Below, piece by piece: positions 35,801-54,784 of a stretch of 64,000 nt of DNA. Both the position numbers and the translations under genes were made by a program. The DNA is from Lepidodermella squamata (Eukaryota; Gastrotricha), in the NCBI GenBank assembly GCA_047495785.1, contig JBLDXI010000003.1, positions 4,278,001 through 4,342,000 of the forward strand, read 5' to 3'. The notes beneath the pieces were generated by a model. That model did not search any database. It was not told where the DNA came from and saw only the letters and a program-made list of their open reading frames with translations. Positions within the stretch are counted from its first letter, which is position 1, and each line of letters begins with the position of its first letter.

Positions 35801-37617
35801 TGTGTAATTCCTTTAACCTTTAGCAAATTCGCTAAAACAACGAAACAATGATGAAGTCGCGCTTTTGACCGGCGGGAAGTGAGCAGTGCACGGATACGCT
35901 AAAGAATTGCAATTGACTTCGTCGCAGTACTATTAAGTTACAAGGAGCTAATTTTCTTTTAAAACATTGCAACTGCTTTTTATGCTAATTAGATTTTTGT
36001 GAACTGCTCACATTTCGCTTACGTCTGCACAGCTAGGCATCCTGATTTCTTTTCGATAGCTGAGTAATATCACTGATTGAGATCTCATTATCGGTATTGC
36101 TAATATACTTTTTCTCCCGTGTCTAAAGGTGTTGTTTATTTATGACAGTGCTCTGATTTAGCTCTCGCAAATGTGCTGATTTTATTATTCTTTGAACTGA
36201 TTTTATTGATTCTATGAGACTCGATACCCTATAATAAGGGTTTTTAGACAAGCTAAATAGGAATTTGAAAAAGTCGGTTGTTCAAGTGCATTGAATTTTT
36301 GACACAACAGAAGTCATAGTGATCGTTTTGCTGAGGCATGCCTCTGATAATTTCGACATGAAATTCATTGTATCATGCTTCAGGTTTTCATGATTCTGTT
36401 GCCGTTATAATTGGTTTTCTTTCACGATACTCTATGATAGTCCGTACAAACTCCACATTCAGAAATTATGCGACCGAAACTTTGAAATTGAATTTTTTTT
36501 AGAATTTTCAGTTTTAACTTGGGTGCCCGTAAAATTGTGTCCCATTTGCGTTTCGGTGCAGCATGTATTTTTCGATTCCTGTCGCGTGTAATATTTTTGC
36601 ATGAAAAACCAATCACACTCTAATTCAATTTAATGTGATACTCGGTCGACATCGCTATGACTCGGAAATAGTGAATGGCCGAAAACTGATGCACTTGAAA
36701 AAAAACATTTTGACACGGATATGCTGCTCGCCCTTCTCATTAAAGCAATGTAATACGTCAGTTTCGTTGTTTCTCACAATCTCACAACGTAGGCCTATCG
36801 CCGCTAAGGCAGGCTTCTTTATGAGCTGTCATCGATGACGCGCGTATTTACTACTTTTACTATACGGTTCAGTTTTTTTACGCCCTTCGATATTATTTAT
36901 TATTCGCTGCTAAGCTTGCTTGCCTGCCGATCGATTTTTGCCTGCCCGCCCGCCTGCTAGTATTATTATTCTCGTTCACGCTTACTTCGTCTACCGCTTA
37001 CCTTTATGATGAATTTCGCTTGGGCGATTGCACGCTGTAAATTGTAGCCGCGGCTACGTAGGAGAGCTGGCTGTGTTTTCATATTCCGCATGTATTTTTT
37101 TGCTGTGATAATGAGGTCGGCCTCGATGACGGTCTACAATTGCGATTGGCTGCGATTCACGCCATAATGTGTGCTTCATCACCTGTTCGTCGGGTAAATA
37201 ATAGTAATATTACCTTCATGATTTTTATTATTACTACTCTTCTGAGTTCTACCTATTCTAGCTCGTAGCCATACTATGGCGAATTTGTCATCCATCATTA
37301 TCGCGAAAAGATTGACTGCCAACAATTGCCAGCTATATTGTGCCTATTACTTTAAGAGTTTTTTCCGTTCCAGTTCATAGGTGCTTAATTATTTTTGCAA
37401 ATTTATAACGATCGCAAGTTGGTTGCAGAAGTCTCGTGAGGTAAAACAAGAACACTATCAACGGCAAGAAATTAACAAGGGCTGGTTTTTTACTACACGT
37501 GAACAACGCTGTAAAACCTTCCGGCGCATCGAACGAACGTTTTGCAGTGCAATATTGCAATATTCAAATATATACCTGGTGGTTTATTTCTGCTCAACGT
37601 GAAGAAATATTGCAACT
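32875..37617. other. Long 5' flank of the PKA catalytic subunit gene
   Basis: About 4.7 kb with no exon I can support. It is AT-rich with scattered short ORFs lacking protein-like conservation. It probably contains the promoter for the most upstream PKA first exon (37618), and further untranslated or alternative exons could be hidden here. Confidence 0.35.
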
Positions 37618-44549
<6,932 letters not shown>

Positions 44550-45670
44550 GCCCCCGACTTGCCTCCAGTTGCCTTCATTGTCGTTGTCTCTTGCTCTCTT
44601 ACTTTCTCCCCTCTCTCTTCGCTTCTTAAACGTGTACTTATGGGCGCATCTAGTAGCTATGTGACTTGAATAAGCACTATGTGTTGTCGTTCACGTGCTT
44701 ACTGACAATAATTATACCAAGCTACAATAAAAGATCGTGCGAATGATCCAGTGGCCATCATTGAGCACTAGTTAATAACTAAGTCTCTCGTAATTTCACC
44801 TCACAATCGGCTTTTTCATTTATTTACTACCGTTATCACGGCTCGTGGATTTTGCTGCTTTATCCATCTCTAAAGAACTTCGGGAAACAAGTGAAAACTA
44901 AACAGCATATCCTGCCAGGAGCTTGAAATTGAAGCCGATTTTTAGTTATTACCGTTAAATTCAGATGCGTCCATGGCCTAGACCCTACCAGGTATTTGCC
45001 AGTGAAGAAAGCAGCCCATTTTGGTGCTTTGCTGCTTGAACGCCACTTATTTTTGTTCACTGCAATCATTCATGTACCGCCGATTCTTCAAGAGACATCT
45101 CGTTTTCTTATGACGCCCGTGCGCTCTTCTTTCCTCGTCTCTTTGTAATTTTGGTCACTCGAGCCGTGACAATTTGTGTTTACTTGTGTCTATTTCCTCT
45201 CCTCGCTCTTTTCACTTCAGCTGCATATGCTTCTGAGGATTGAATTCTGTTCGTACTGCTCTCTAACTTAATCAATCATCCGCCGATCTTGTTGATACGC
45301 GTCTCGTTGTTCACGAGCGAGCATTTGCGCTCCAGTAGCTGTCATGATAGCCTGATGACAATGGATTCACTTAGCATGCCCGAATAAAAAACTAACATTT
45401 TTTGTAATCGTGTACTTTTTCTGACGGCGGTAGCGGTGTGACAAGGTTATTTGTCGGCAGGCTCGTGAACGGCGGGTCTTCGCATCAGCACGTCTTTTAT
45501 TTTTGTGCCAAAATGTCACTTTCGCAGTCATCATCCACAGCCGGCTGGCTGCATGCCATCCGTGTATTCATTCGCAAAGTTTACTATCTAACAACTACGT
45601 CACCCCTGAAGAAAGACTGTTTAATGTGTTAGAAAATTTGATATTTTTGAGTTTTTATCGCTCGCGCCGA

Positions 45671-45708
45671 TTTCTCCCCTCCCTCTCTCTCTCCATCTCT
45701 CTATTTTT
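45671..45708. repeat. CT-rich simple repeat
   Basis: Pyrimidine tract of mostly CT/CCT units on the plus strand; a similar shorter tract lies at 45884-45903. Confidence 0.8.
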
Positions 45709-46282
45709 CATACCATGTCGATCGGTGATTTGATTTTTTGTCGTATATCAAGTTTGCTTTTTGTTATGGTAGCGTTATACACTTCTAAAGTTGTGTAAAT
45801 CAGCAGCAAGTTGTTGGTTGTTTGTTCGTGGTGGTTGACCGCATGAAAAGCCTTCGTCAATTACAACGCATTTTTGGCTTTTCTCCCCCTCTCTCTCTCT
45901 CTGCAGATGAACGCAACGAACAATCGCCCAGCCAACGTAGTTTATTATATAACACTTGGGCATCTTGTTATCGTTATGTCGAGAAAATAAATCTGGTTAG
46001 CTTCAATCAATTGCTATATGTGTAGTTGGGCGATCGGCATATTCAGCGCTTAGGTCAAGATGGTCGCTTTGCTAACTCGTTTTTGCACTAATTGTTGATT
46101 GCGTGCTGATGAGGAGAAGTGATAATGACAGATGAAAACAATATCAATTGTGAATCAATCGCTTGTACTTGGAATCGCCCGCGCTCCAAAATGTTCCGTG
46201 CTGCGTGTATATTAGAATTCTGCGTACGTATTGTGAACAAAACCAAATGCCTGCTAGTTGCAGAAATTGCGTCTCTATCTTT

Positions 46283-46323
46283 TTTCTTTCTCTCTCTCTC
46301 TTCTCTCTCTCTCTCTCTCTCTT
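46283..46323. repeat. (CT)n simple repeat
   Basis: Nearly perfect CT dinucleotide run of about 35 nt on the plus strand, preceded by a T/C-rich stretch. Confidence 0.9.
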
Positions 46324-49300
46324 ATATCACATTACTTAAGTGAATGAAGTCTTTACTATATAATATTTATCAGCGCATACGACATGCTTTTGTGCTACTG
46401 TTCAATAAATGAAGAAATAACTGGCTGTCAATTAAATAAAATATTATTGATAAATAATCTTTTACTTATACTGTTATACTGTCATTATTGAAAATGCGAT
46501 AATGATGTTAAAAAATGTACTTTGCTGAAATGGCTATTATCAGCCGAGTTGATTGTAACAAATAAAAATGTCATGCCTATTTACGGTCGTTTTTTCAACC
46601 TTTGATGAGGACACCAACTTCACATCAGGAGAGTGAGTAAGGAATTTCACGCCCCAAAATAATGGAATTAAAATTGACAATTTTGATGAAGGGTCCAAGA
46701 CACGAGAGGAAAACTTTAACCAGGCGATCCCGTGACCCGAGCCATTCTTATATCTACAGATAGCAAATAAATGTATGATCAACTGGCTGAGCGAGGCAAA
46801 TGATTTTCAAAGATATTTCCTTCATCGCGATGCGCTCCTTTTGGTCTCGTGATCTTCATGAATCTAAACCAGGAAGATTGCTGCAGCGGTGTTTTTGAGC
46901 GTAAAATTTCCGGCTTTGCCTATACTCAATAGCCACAATTGTTAGTTTGAAAAACCAGAAACCAGGAAGTTGTTCTGGGGCTCAATAAACAATAAAAATT
47001 ACTACACATGCGTACGGGAATCTCATGGGCAGGCTGTAAAGTTCAAAGACACTGAGCCATCAACTTTTGATAAAAATAGCCGGGTCCACTTAAATTTATA
47101 ACTGCTTGCTGTTGCGTGTTATATTTCCTAGAACCCAGGCGGAGAAACAGCGAAGATACACATCGGCGGTCGGACCTTCATCTTCCTCTTCTTCTGTTAT
47201 CTTATCTTCCAATCTTTTTCTTCCACCTATCTTCCACTCTCTTTTGATTCTTCTTCAATTTTCATTATTGGAAGAAGAGTGGGAAAGTAGACGAGATAGA
47301 TGCAAGAATAAGCGGAAGGGAAGAAAGCAAGAGGAAGATCTGACACATCATGTTGTTTGTGTAATAACTAATCTTGCGGAAGGGATGAAACAAACATGCG
47401 GTCTCAGCGCTGATGACAAAGACGCCCGGAAGGGTCATGTTCCGGGTATTTTGCTAATTAATAAATAAAGCTCCGGTCACTAATTTTCAGCCATTTGTCT
47501 CGCTGTCTACCACGCCCAGTTCCGCTATGACTACATGGCACTACCGAGCGCAGCTTGGACGGTAAACAACGAAAATGCAACTATGGGATACCTGGAAGCG
47601 CGCACAAGATTGCTTAATCACTCCTGACGTCGTCTTTAACTCGACCATATATCCGAGATTCCGGTGCTTGCATGCTTGCTTTCCGGCTCGATGAAACGTA
47701 ATAGCAGTAATATAGCGATATCAACAACGGTAGTAGTTTCGACGGGAATGTTGACACAGGCGCATGCCCAAATAAAACCAGTGTATACGATAAACACAGC
47801 GACGCGGAACCGCGAGCGCGATATCGCGCGGGAGGGGGCAAGGCAAAGAGGACAGAGTGGCTTGTGACTGCGACAGCAAAAGCCAGCGATATTGTTGCAA
47901 CACACACGGCCGGCGACGGTGCCTTGCGCGATCCGTCATCGGCATCGCAGCGCTGCTGGGCGCTGCGGATGTGAGTGTACACACCTAATAGTAAGGCGAA
48001 GTATGCGCTGTCATAATATTATTTTTACTACCCGGCCGGATAGGGTTTTATTTTACTGGTCGCCGCGGTCGCCCGATTCTTCGGTATGTTTGCTGTTCAG
48101 TGGAGAAAGATGAGTGCGACGACAACGGCGCATCACAGCGGCAGCTCAAGAGCTTCGGTACACGGCAAATCGCGGAACTTGCACATAGTATATTATTACT
48201 GTGACTGTAATCATGGGAGGGCTTTGCTTTTCGGCACCACTGCTACCACGACTAGGCGCGCACGGCGACGGCTGCACCCTACGCGGAAACAAACATGACG
48301 GCTCAAATATTGACTGCTGCGCGACGACAAGCCCATTCGAGCCGTTATGCAAATCCAATAAACCGAACGAAACCGAACAGCATTTTGACTGACCATTTGG
48401 AAGTAGATATATAAGAATGGTAAATGGTGACGTCGTTAGCTCTTGATGCTGGCTCTACTTAGCGGTGACCACTCACCTATATTTGGTGGCGTCTCGTACG
48501 TGTATTAGCGAATGCCGCCCAGATTCGCGCCATCATTCACATCGCATGACTGGTTGACTTGGATCGGGTGTCTCAGCCGCCCTATTTAAGTTACCCAAAC
48601 ATAATCATTGGGGCCATTTTAACGTTTTTGCTTCCTTATTGCGCCACGATGAGAAGCCTCATCATCGTCGACAAGTCCAGTGTCGATGTATAGCTTTTAC
48701 CTTTTGGGCTTGCTGCTATTTAAAAGCACAACGCAAGACTTCGATCTGCTCGCGATATTTCTTCTACTTATTAACAACATGCAAACTATTCTTCTCATAA
48801 TTTCTTGATGAACTGCAGTAGTAGAACGATATTACGGAGGTCTTCATCCTAAAACTTTACATCTATCGCACGTAGTAAAAATCCGCTCAGTCATCGCGAT
48901 ATACCTTCAAGAATCGGCTGGCCACCAATCTCATCCCTAGAAAAGAAAGGTATGTTTCTGGCATTATCTGCACTGTTTAACAATTTTTGACACATCTCCC
49001 CCGAGTCAGCATAGCTCTCAGAAATAACGCTTATCAGCAGTCAAAGTCTTGTTAGCCTAAATGGCTCTAACATGCTAGCCGCCTTTATCGCAGCGGCTTA
49101 TCCTAAAAAGGAGCATGATTCAAAATCCACAACCTCTATTTTACGCATTGCCGGTTTTCCATTCCTGCTGCGTTGCCCAACCTCATCGAAAATCATCGGC
49201 TGCAACTGCACCAACAACAGTAACAACATCGCCATCTGGGTCTGTCGTCAATTTTCTGTTTTGGGTCTGTAATTTTTATAATTTCTACGTAAAATTCTAC

Positions 49301-50474
49301 CATTGCTATTAGAATATACAGTTGAGCTTTGATTTTGGGCAAGGCAAGATGCTGGCATAGCTGAGTGAACAATTTTCGAGGCACTAATACTCGGTTGTAA
49401 ACTGTGAAGTTTCCACCGAGCATAAGGCTTCATGATCTCAGCTGTGACGCATGGTTGCCATACCTTCTTTCATCGCATTTCACTATTATTTCCGATCTTT
49501 TATCATTCTCTGATGATGGTTTGTTAGATGGATTTTTAGCAGGTGCCCACAACTATACACGTGCCGACATTGCACATCAAGTTGGTACAAAATCGTGGAA
49601 TTCCGCCCGGCTGAGCGATTGGCACTGACGTGGCCTATTTCTTCCTCTTCCATTCTTATTCTTCCTTTTCGTCCACTCTTCCGATCGCTTTTTAGATTGC
49701 ACAGCCGCGGCTTACTTTCATTTCATCCAGAAAAACTGGTGTTTTGAATCACTGACGCGAGTCAATCGGCTTTCGACAATTGTAATTCAAACTCATCAAG
49801 GAGCATCTTTTCTTTTGTTTTCTTTATTTTGATTTAATAGCAACTGTGCATCGATAAATGTCGATGCGTTTATCGCTGTTGCAGTTGCTGTTAAAATGTA
49901 AGTGGCTTTTACGCGCACAGGTCGATACTCAAAAAACACGAAAAACACGAGCGCTGCATGTGTTTTTTGCTTTTCTGCACGGTGTGTTATGTGAAATTTT
50001 ACTAAAAATCTTACTTATTACCGTGGTGTGGTGATTGGCCGGGAAAAAACAGTTTTTGAAGCTAGCCTGTAGCTGTTCAGCATTCACAATACACATTTTA
50101 TACAAGTGAGAAAGATAGCTGGCCGCTTGCCTTGGCTGCGCTATAGAGGATGAACCATCTGGCGCCACTATTCTGGCATCGAAGTCCAACGTGTTGTTCA
50201 AAAGCTGGCATCGAATTGAATTGAATCTGCTAATGAAAACGTCATTGTCCCTGAATTTCGAATACATCGATTCTCGTTGTTAATAAATTGACGATGTTTC
50301 AAACGTGTTTGCTGATCAAGGAAAATGAAGAACACCAGCAGAAACCTTGGGAATCACAAAATGACGGAAAATTTCAAAAAGTAAAGAGCGGGTCACAATC
50401 ATGTGTTCGACTATATAGTCTACTGTATACTGCAATAAAACAATACCTACTAAGGAGGGGTCTTATTTGAGGCA

Positions 50475-50690
50475 GCGCTGCCTCATATCGAGCCGCATCA
50501 CCGGCCACTTGTAGCGAATCATTTTCTCGTCGGCGACGCGGCCTTCGGGACGAATTAGAATATAATGTCGCCGTTCCCTGTCCAAGCCACGGGTAATTTT
50601 TCTGCTGTCAAAGAAACCTTCAACTATCGGCTTTCAATAGCGCGCCTTGGGCCTCGCCGTCGACTCGCCGATGATCAACTGTGCCGAGCA
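50475..50690 (+). mobile_element. PIF/Harbinger transposase relic (DDE domain fragment)
   Basis: One plus-strand frame reads HFLVGDAAFGTN, an in-frame stop, MSPFPVQATGNFSAVKETF and NYRLSIARL. This matches the Harbinger/HARBI1 transposase block around the second catalytic Asp (VGD.AF......MRPYP.........FNYRLSRAR). The segment after NYRLSIARL loses the match, and the stop shows the copy is dead. The rest of the transposase and terminal repeats were not found; a coding-like stretch at about 50880-51035 (EYQTASDKQRQLGLLSKLSS) may or may not belong to it. Confidence 0.7.
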
Positions 50691-51341
50691 AAAAAAATTA
50701 AGAAAATGAAGACGCCAGTGCAGATAGTTTTGCAAAAAATGAGAATGCAAAAGAAAAAAGGTGTAAAGACATTTCCCTTTGGAGCGAAGAAAAGCCCCGT
50801 TGCCATGCTTTGGCTTTGGCCCACGAGCTAAGATTCGTCGATCCGCGGCATCGTTCTGTTCCTCTAGCGGTTAGAACGAGGTCGTCGCCGAAGGCTGGTT
50901 GAAGCTTTGGAGTATCAGACAGCATCAGACAAGCAGAGGCAACTGGGCCTGTTGAGCAAACTGAGTTCAGCGAAGGAGGCAGCTCTATTCGATTACATCC
51001 AAGCCTGCGAAGCGCGGGCGGCGTCGAAATTGGGGCAGAGGTCCTACTGTTCCTATTGGTCGTGACAACCGAAGCTAAGTTTCCAGTTCGGTTATCGAAG
51101 CTTTAGATTCGAAGCAGTGAAAATGTGCCCCTGTTTGTGGTGGCAAGAGGCATGGTTCATTAGTCGAGGAAAAATATGTTGAGAGCATATGAGACGTACT
51201 ATTGAGAGTTTGAGAGTGGAAAATAAGTAATTTTGCGTGAAAAGAGATACTTTTATTATTTCGATAGATTCCCAAGGTAGAAGATATTTTGTTCCGCGAA
51301 ACATGGACACAAATCTGATAGAAACATTCGAAATTCGCCGC

Positions 51342-51446
51342 ACTTCGGAGCTGATAAGACGCCCGAAGTTACGCACATGGGCTCCGAAGTTCGGATACAC
51401 ACCGTCTAAACCTTGGAGGAATAGGAATGAACTATTACTCCAAGGT
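51342..51446. repeat. Two adjacent inverted repeats
   Basis: ACTTCGGAGC (51342-51351) pairs perfectly with GCTCCGAAGT (51381-51390). ACCTTGGAG (51410-51418) pairs with CTCCAAGGT (51438-51446). The second hairpin has a close relative at about 61850-61876, within the Nup358 intron. Confidence 0.75.
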
Positions 51447-52779
51447 CCGAACCAAAGCGCCGTTCGAAGTGTTTATAAATCCAGCATTAGCTTTGGCTTG
51501 TCAAATTGCAAATATTTTTTTGATTGAAAGTCGATCGCAAAAACCTATGCCAAACGCCAAACCTATGCTATATCACCCCATTTCACGGTAGGTAAGTTCA
51601 CTCATAGAAAAACGATAATTACTTATTCCGAATACCAAACAACACAACAACACAGCAATAGCAAAAAAGCTGTCTAAAGCATATTATAACATGCCTTTTT
51701 AAATTGGGTCTTTCAGGCTTACCTTGCAAGTGAAAATGCTAAAATTGAAATATATTCGAGCCAAGCGAGAAAATATTTCTGGCGTAAATCGCCCAAAAAT
51801 CCAAAAGAAACAACTGACCTTGACGCCAAATAACAGCTTCAGAATGAATAATTTATAAACTTGGAAATAGCTCATAGGTCTGACATCGAATTCCTGATTC
51901 CAATACACCATGAAGCTAAAATTACAGAGCAGGCAATGTTTATTGCTAAAAATTCCAGCGTGATATTTTCGAACTCCTTTCGGCCAATAGCCACACCGTA
52001 GATTTAATTCGACTCGTTTGGATCAAAAATGCTTGTTTAACTGAATAACTCGTCAACCGTAATTATAATGTAAGGAAAGCGCATCTGATGAGGATTGATA
52101 GCCTTGAATGTCTCTTTCGATTTAAAACCTCATGGTCGTCCTATTTATAGTTATATTGCTAGACGAATGCGAATTAATTTAATATTGCGAGATGCTGAGG
52201 CTAAAAATCTACGCAAAATCGTGAGCTGCGACACGTGCGCGATGCGAGCTTCCTGCATCGCTCGCACGCGCAAGACCACACGGTGGTGGTACCATTTTTT
52301 CCGTCAATTTCAATGATATTGAACTGTGCTTTGGAATGAAGCTATAGAATGAAGCTAGAAAGTTTCATAAAATGCACGCGTCTCCATTCCTCCAAGATGT
52401 CGAGTCCAGTGGTATAAGTCACTACAATCTACACTACGATCTTACGCATTTATTGTCACCGTCTTTGACTTCACACTGCTTATGTACCTCATTCTAACAT
52501 ATCCCTGGTCCAAAAAGTCGAAGAAATATCGTCAGCTAAAGCTCGCTTCGGTCGCAGGTGGCTATTTTTCGAGTTGCAAAGGCGACAAATGAAAATTTTT
52601 GCTGAAAACCAAGTCGAACCCCGCGAAAAGTTGCAGCGACCGGGGACTATAAAGAGAAATTTTCGCGCTAGAATGGGAATTAGAGTGATAATTACACGTA
52701 GTTCTTCGGCGTTTTAATGGTTTTGACTCTTTGGCCCATTTTTGACTCCGTTTTGTGACTCGCTAGTTTCCGACCGTGG

Positions 52780-53390
52780 ACCACCACTGGAATAATTGAG
52801 CGAGAGCCACCGGCGATGAATCCGTGAGAGAGAGGATAACGCCCGCCGCCGCCCGCGTGCGCGGCGCCGATTTTTAAACCATTGTAAAGAATAGCGGGCG
52901 AGAAGCGTCCCCGCTGGCGCGGAGTATAAACCACACCGCACCACCACACCGCACCACGCCAGAGAAAGAACAGAAAGAACGGAAAGAAGAAAGAGGTACG
53001 ACTAGTTGTTGCGCCGAGATTGCGGATACGTCGATCCGTGACGGCCCGACCGGCGACCGGCGCCCAGGCTTTGCTGCCGGTTGGTTACTGCTCTCGCAAT
53101 TCTTCGTATCCCCAACCCTACGCTTAGCCGCCGTTTGGCCTTAACCATGTCGGGTTTCCAAATGGCCTGCCTAGTGCCGCCGTTCCGCAGCCGGTCACCC
53201 GCTCTTCGGCTGGCTCTCACCTGCCCCGCAACACTCAGTCGGGCTCTTCAGTCGGCACGTCGTCCTGCGTTGCCGGCGCTACCTGGCCGGAGCCACGAAG
53301 AACCTGAAAGTGATCAAGCACCTGGCTGCTCAGCACGCGGCGTGGCCGTCGAAAAATGGCCCGCTGTCTGTCATCCTGCGTTGAAAAAAG
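52780..53390. other. GC-rich island with TATA-like element and decayed coding look
   Basis: The segment is markedly richer in G+C and CpG than its surroundings. GTATAAAC occurs near 52924, followed by A/G-rich repeats. Downstream, one plus frame reads SRNSSYPQPYA, stop, PPFGLNHVGFPNGLPSAAVP; another ends RRYLAGATKNLKVIKHLAAQ before a stop. These look like broken exons or a pseudogene. No family is recognised. Confidence 0.3.
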
Positions 53391-54784
53391 CTGAAATCAA
53401 TCAAAATATATATTTTATTTCTCTATTTTAATTTTATCCGGTCATTAGTCTATATCTCCTCCATGATTCTGATAATAGCGTAGTTTTTCTGGGAAAGGTT
53501 TTGATATTTCTGATGCAGTGCAGTGCGACATTTCGACACTCAAGAGGTCCCAGTGCCAAATAAAACAAGAAGATGCGCAACGAAAGGGGCGAAACACTTC
53601 TTCCCGGTCGAGCATGCCAGAGCGCGAACGGCCTGTTTCGGGCTCGGACGCGCCGAACAAAAGAGCGCCGAATAAACTTGTAGAATTAAGCTGTTTATTA
53701 GCATTTTCTTAAAAAAAAATGAGTCATGCCTTCTTAGACCCTTCCAATAATCATGGCGCCCTTATGTCTTCATCGCTTTTATCTGCGCCCTTTTGTCATA
53801 GAACCGCGCGTCCGCATAGGCCACTGTCATCATCCATAGGCCGCGAACTTTTACATCAAAATTTAATTTGCCAACAATTTTTTCGGGCAGGAACACTCCT
53901 TGGCACCTGTGTTCGTAAAAGCTGTGATTAAAAGTGCACTGTATATTGCGCAAGGCGCATTTATTCGGAATGAATAACACTTTTTCGTGAAGTGCTAATA
54001 GCACATTGCATTCCGGATCAAATTTCACATCACGAAACGCCGTGAAAAACCGAGTATGGTAGTCCTATTCAAAAAATGGGTTGAAGGCTTATTAACTCGC
54101 TGCCGTGATAATTTGAGTAGTTTTATATTGATGCCACATCTCTACGCTTTAAAAACCCAGTTTGAGCCTAGCGAAACATTTTATTGCGAGAAAAATCAGC
54201 CTTTAGGCGAGGCATAAACATTTGTGCTTGAAACATCAGTGCATTGCTCCACGTGGTAGTGTCAAAGAACGATATTACAACATACGCCATTCAGACGAGA
54301 CGGTTCAGAACGGTACATACGCACAATCGAAGTCGACAATCACATCGCTGAGTGGAAAGATTGGAGTTACATCAAAAAATTATCCTCTCATCTCAAATAT
54401 CTTTCTAGGCATTGAACACTAGTAACTCTGTCTTAGTTTTATCACAATATAAAACTGTCATTTACAGCCAAGAATAATCATCGTATATTCATAAATGATA
54501 ATTTTGCGTATATGCACGGTGATTCTTCTGATGGCACCAATAAATCATTATGTTATCTATAAGCAGCAATCGTCAGGCCTAGGATTCAAATAATTATGAC
54601 ACCGAAGACAACATCCATGAAAGCGAGAGCAAACCCTATATTTAAAATTCACAGGTGAACGTGTGTGCTGAAGTGGGAGAAAGACAACATTTCTGGGAAA
54701 TCAGCAATTAACTAAATAACTAGCCTTTGCAGCAAGCAAAGCTGGAACTTGAACGATAAAAATGTACCGAGATGATGAAAACAT

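Larger units (their letters stand above)
44550..54784. other. 10-kb gene-poor region between PKA and Nup358
   Basis: Beyond the PKA 3' UTR (AATAAA at 44726) no conventional gene is recognised. The region holds CT-rich simple repeats, a Harbinger transposase relic (50475), paired hairpins (51342-51446) and a GC-rich island (52780-53390). Many ORFs of 60-120 codons occur on both strands but lack recognisable domains. Unrecognised lineage-specific exons remain possible. Confidence 0.4.

Noticed and set aside
47106-47468. 120-codon plus-strand ORF
   Set aside because: Driven by Ser/Leu and Lys/Glu low complexity from CT- and GA-rich sequence; no domain.
47490-47559. Isolated exon-like stretch (TTTTCAG ... 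GGACG|GTAAAC) with frame FRYDYMALPSAAWT
   Set aside because: Splice-like borders and an open frame, but no partner exon or recognisable protein; could be chance.
53081-53431. 116-codon plus-strand ORF in the GC-rich island
   Set aside because: Arg/Ala/Pro-biased as expected from GC-rich DNA; other frames of the same stretch look more protein-like but are broken.
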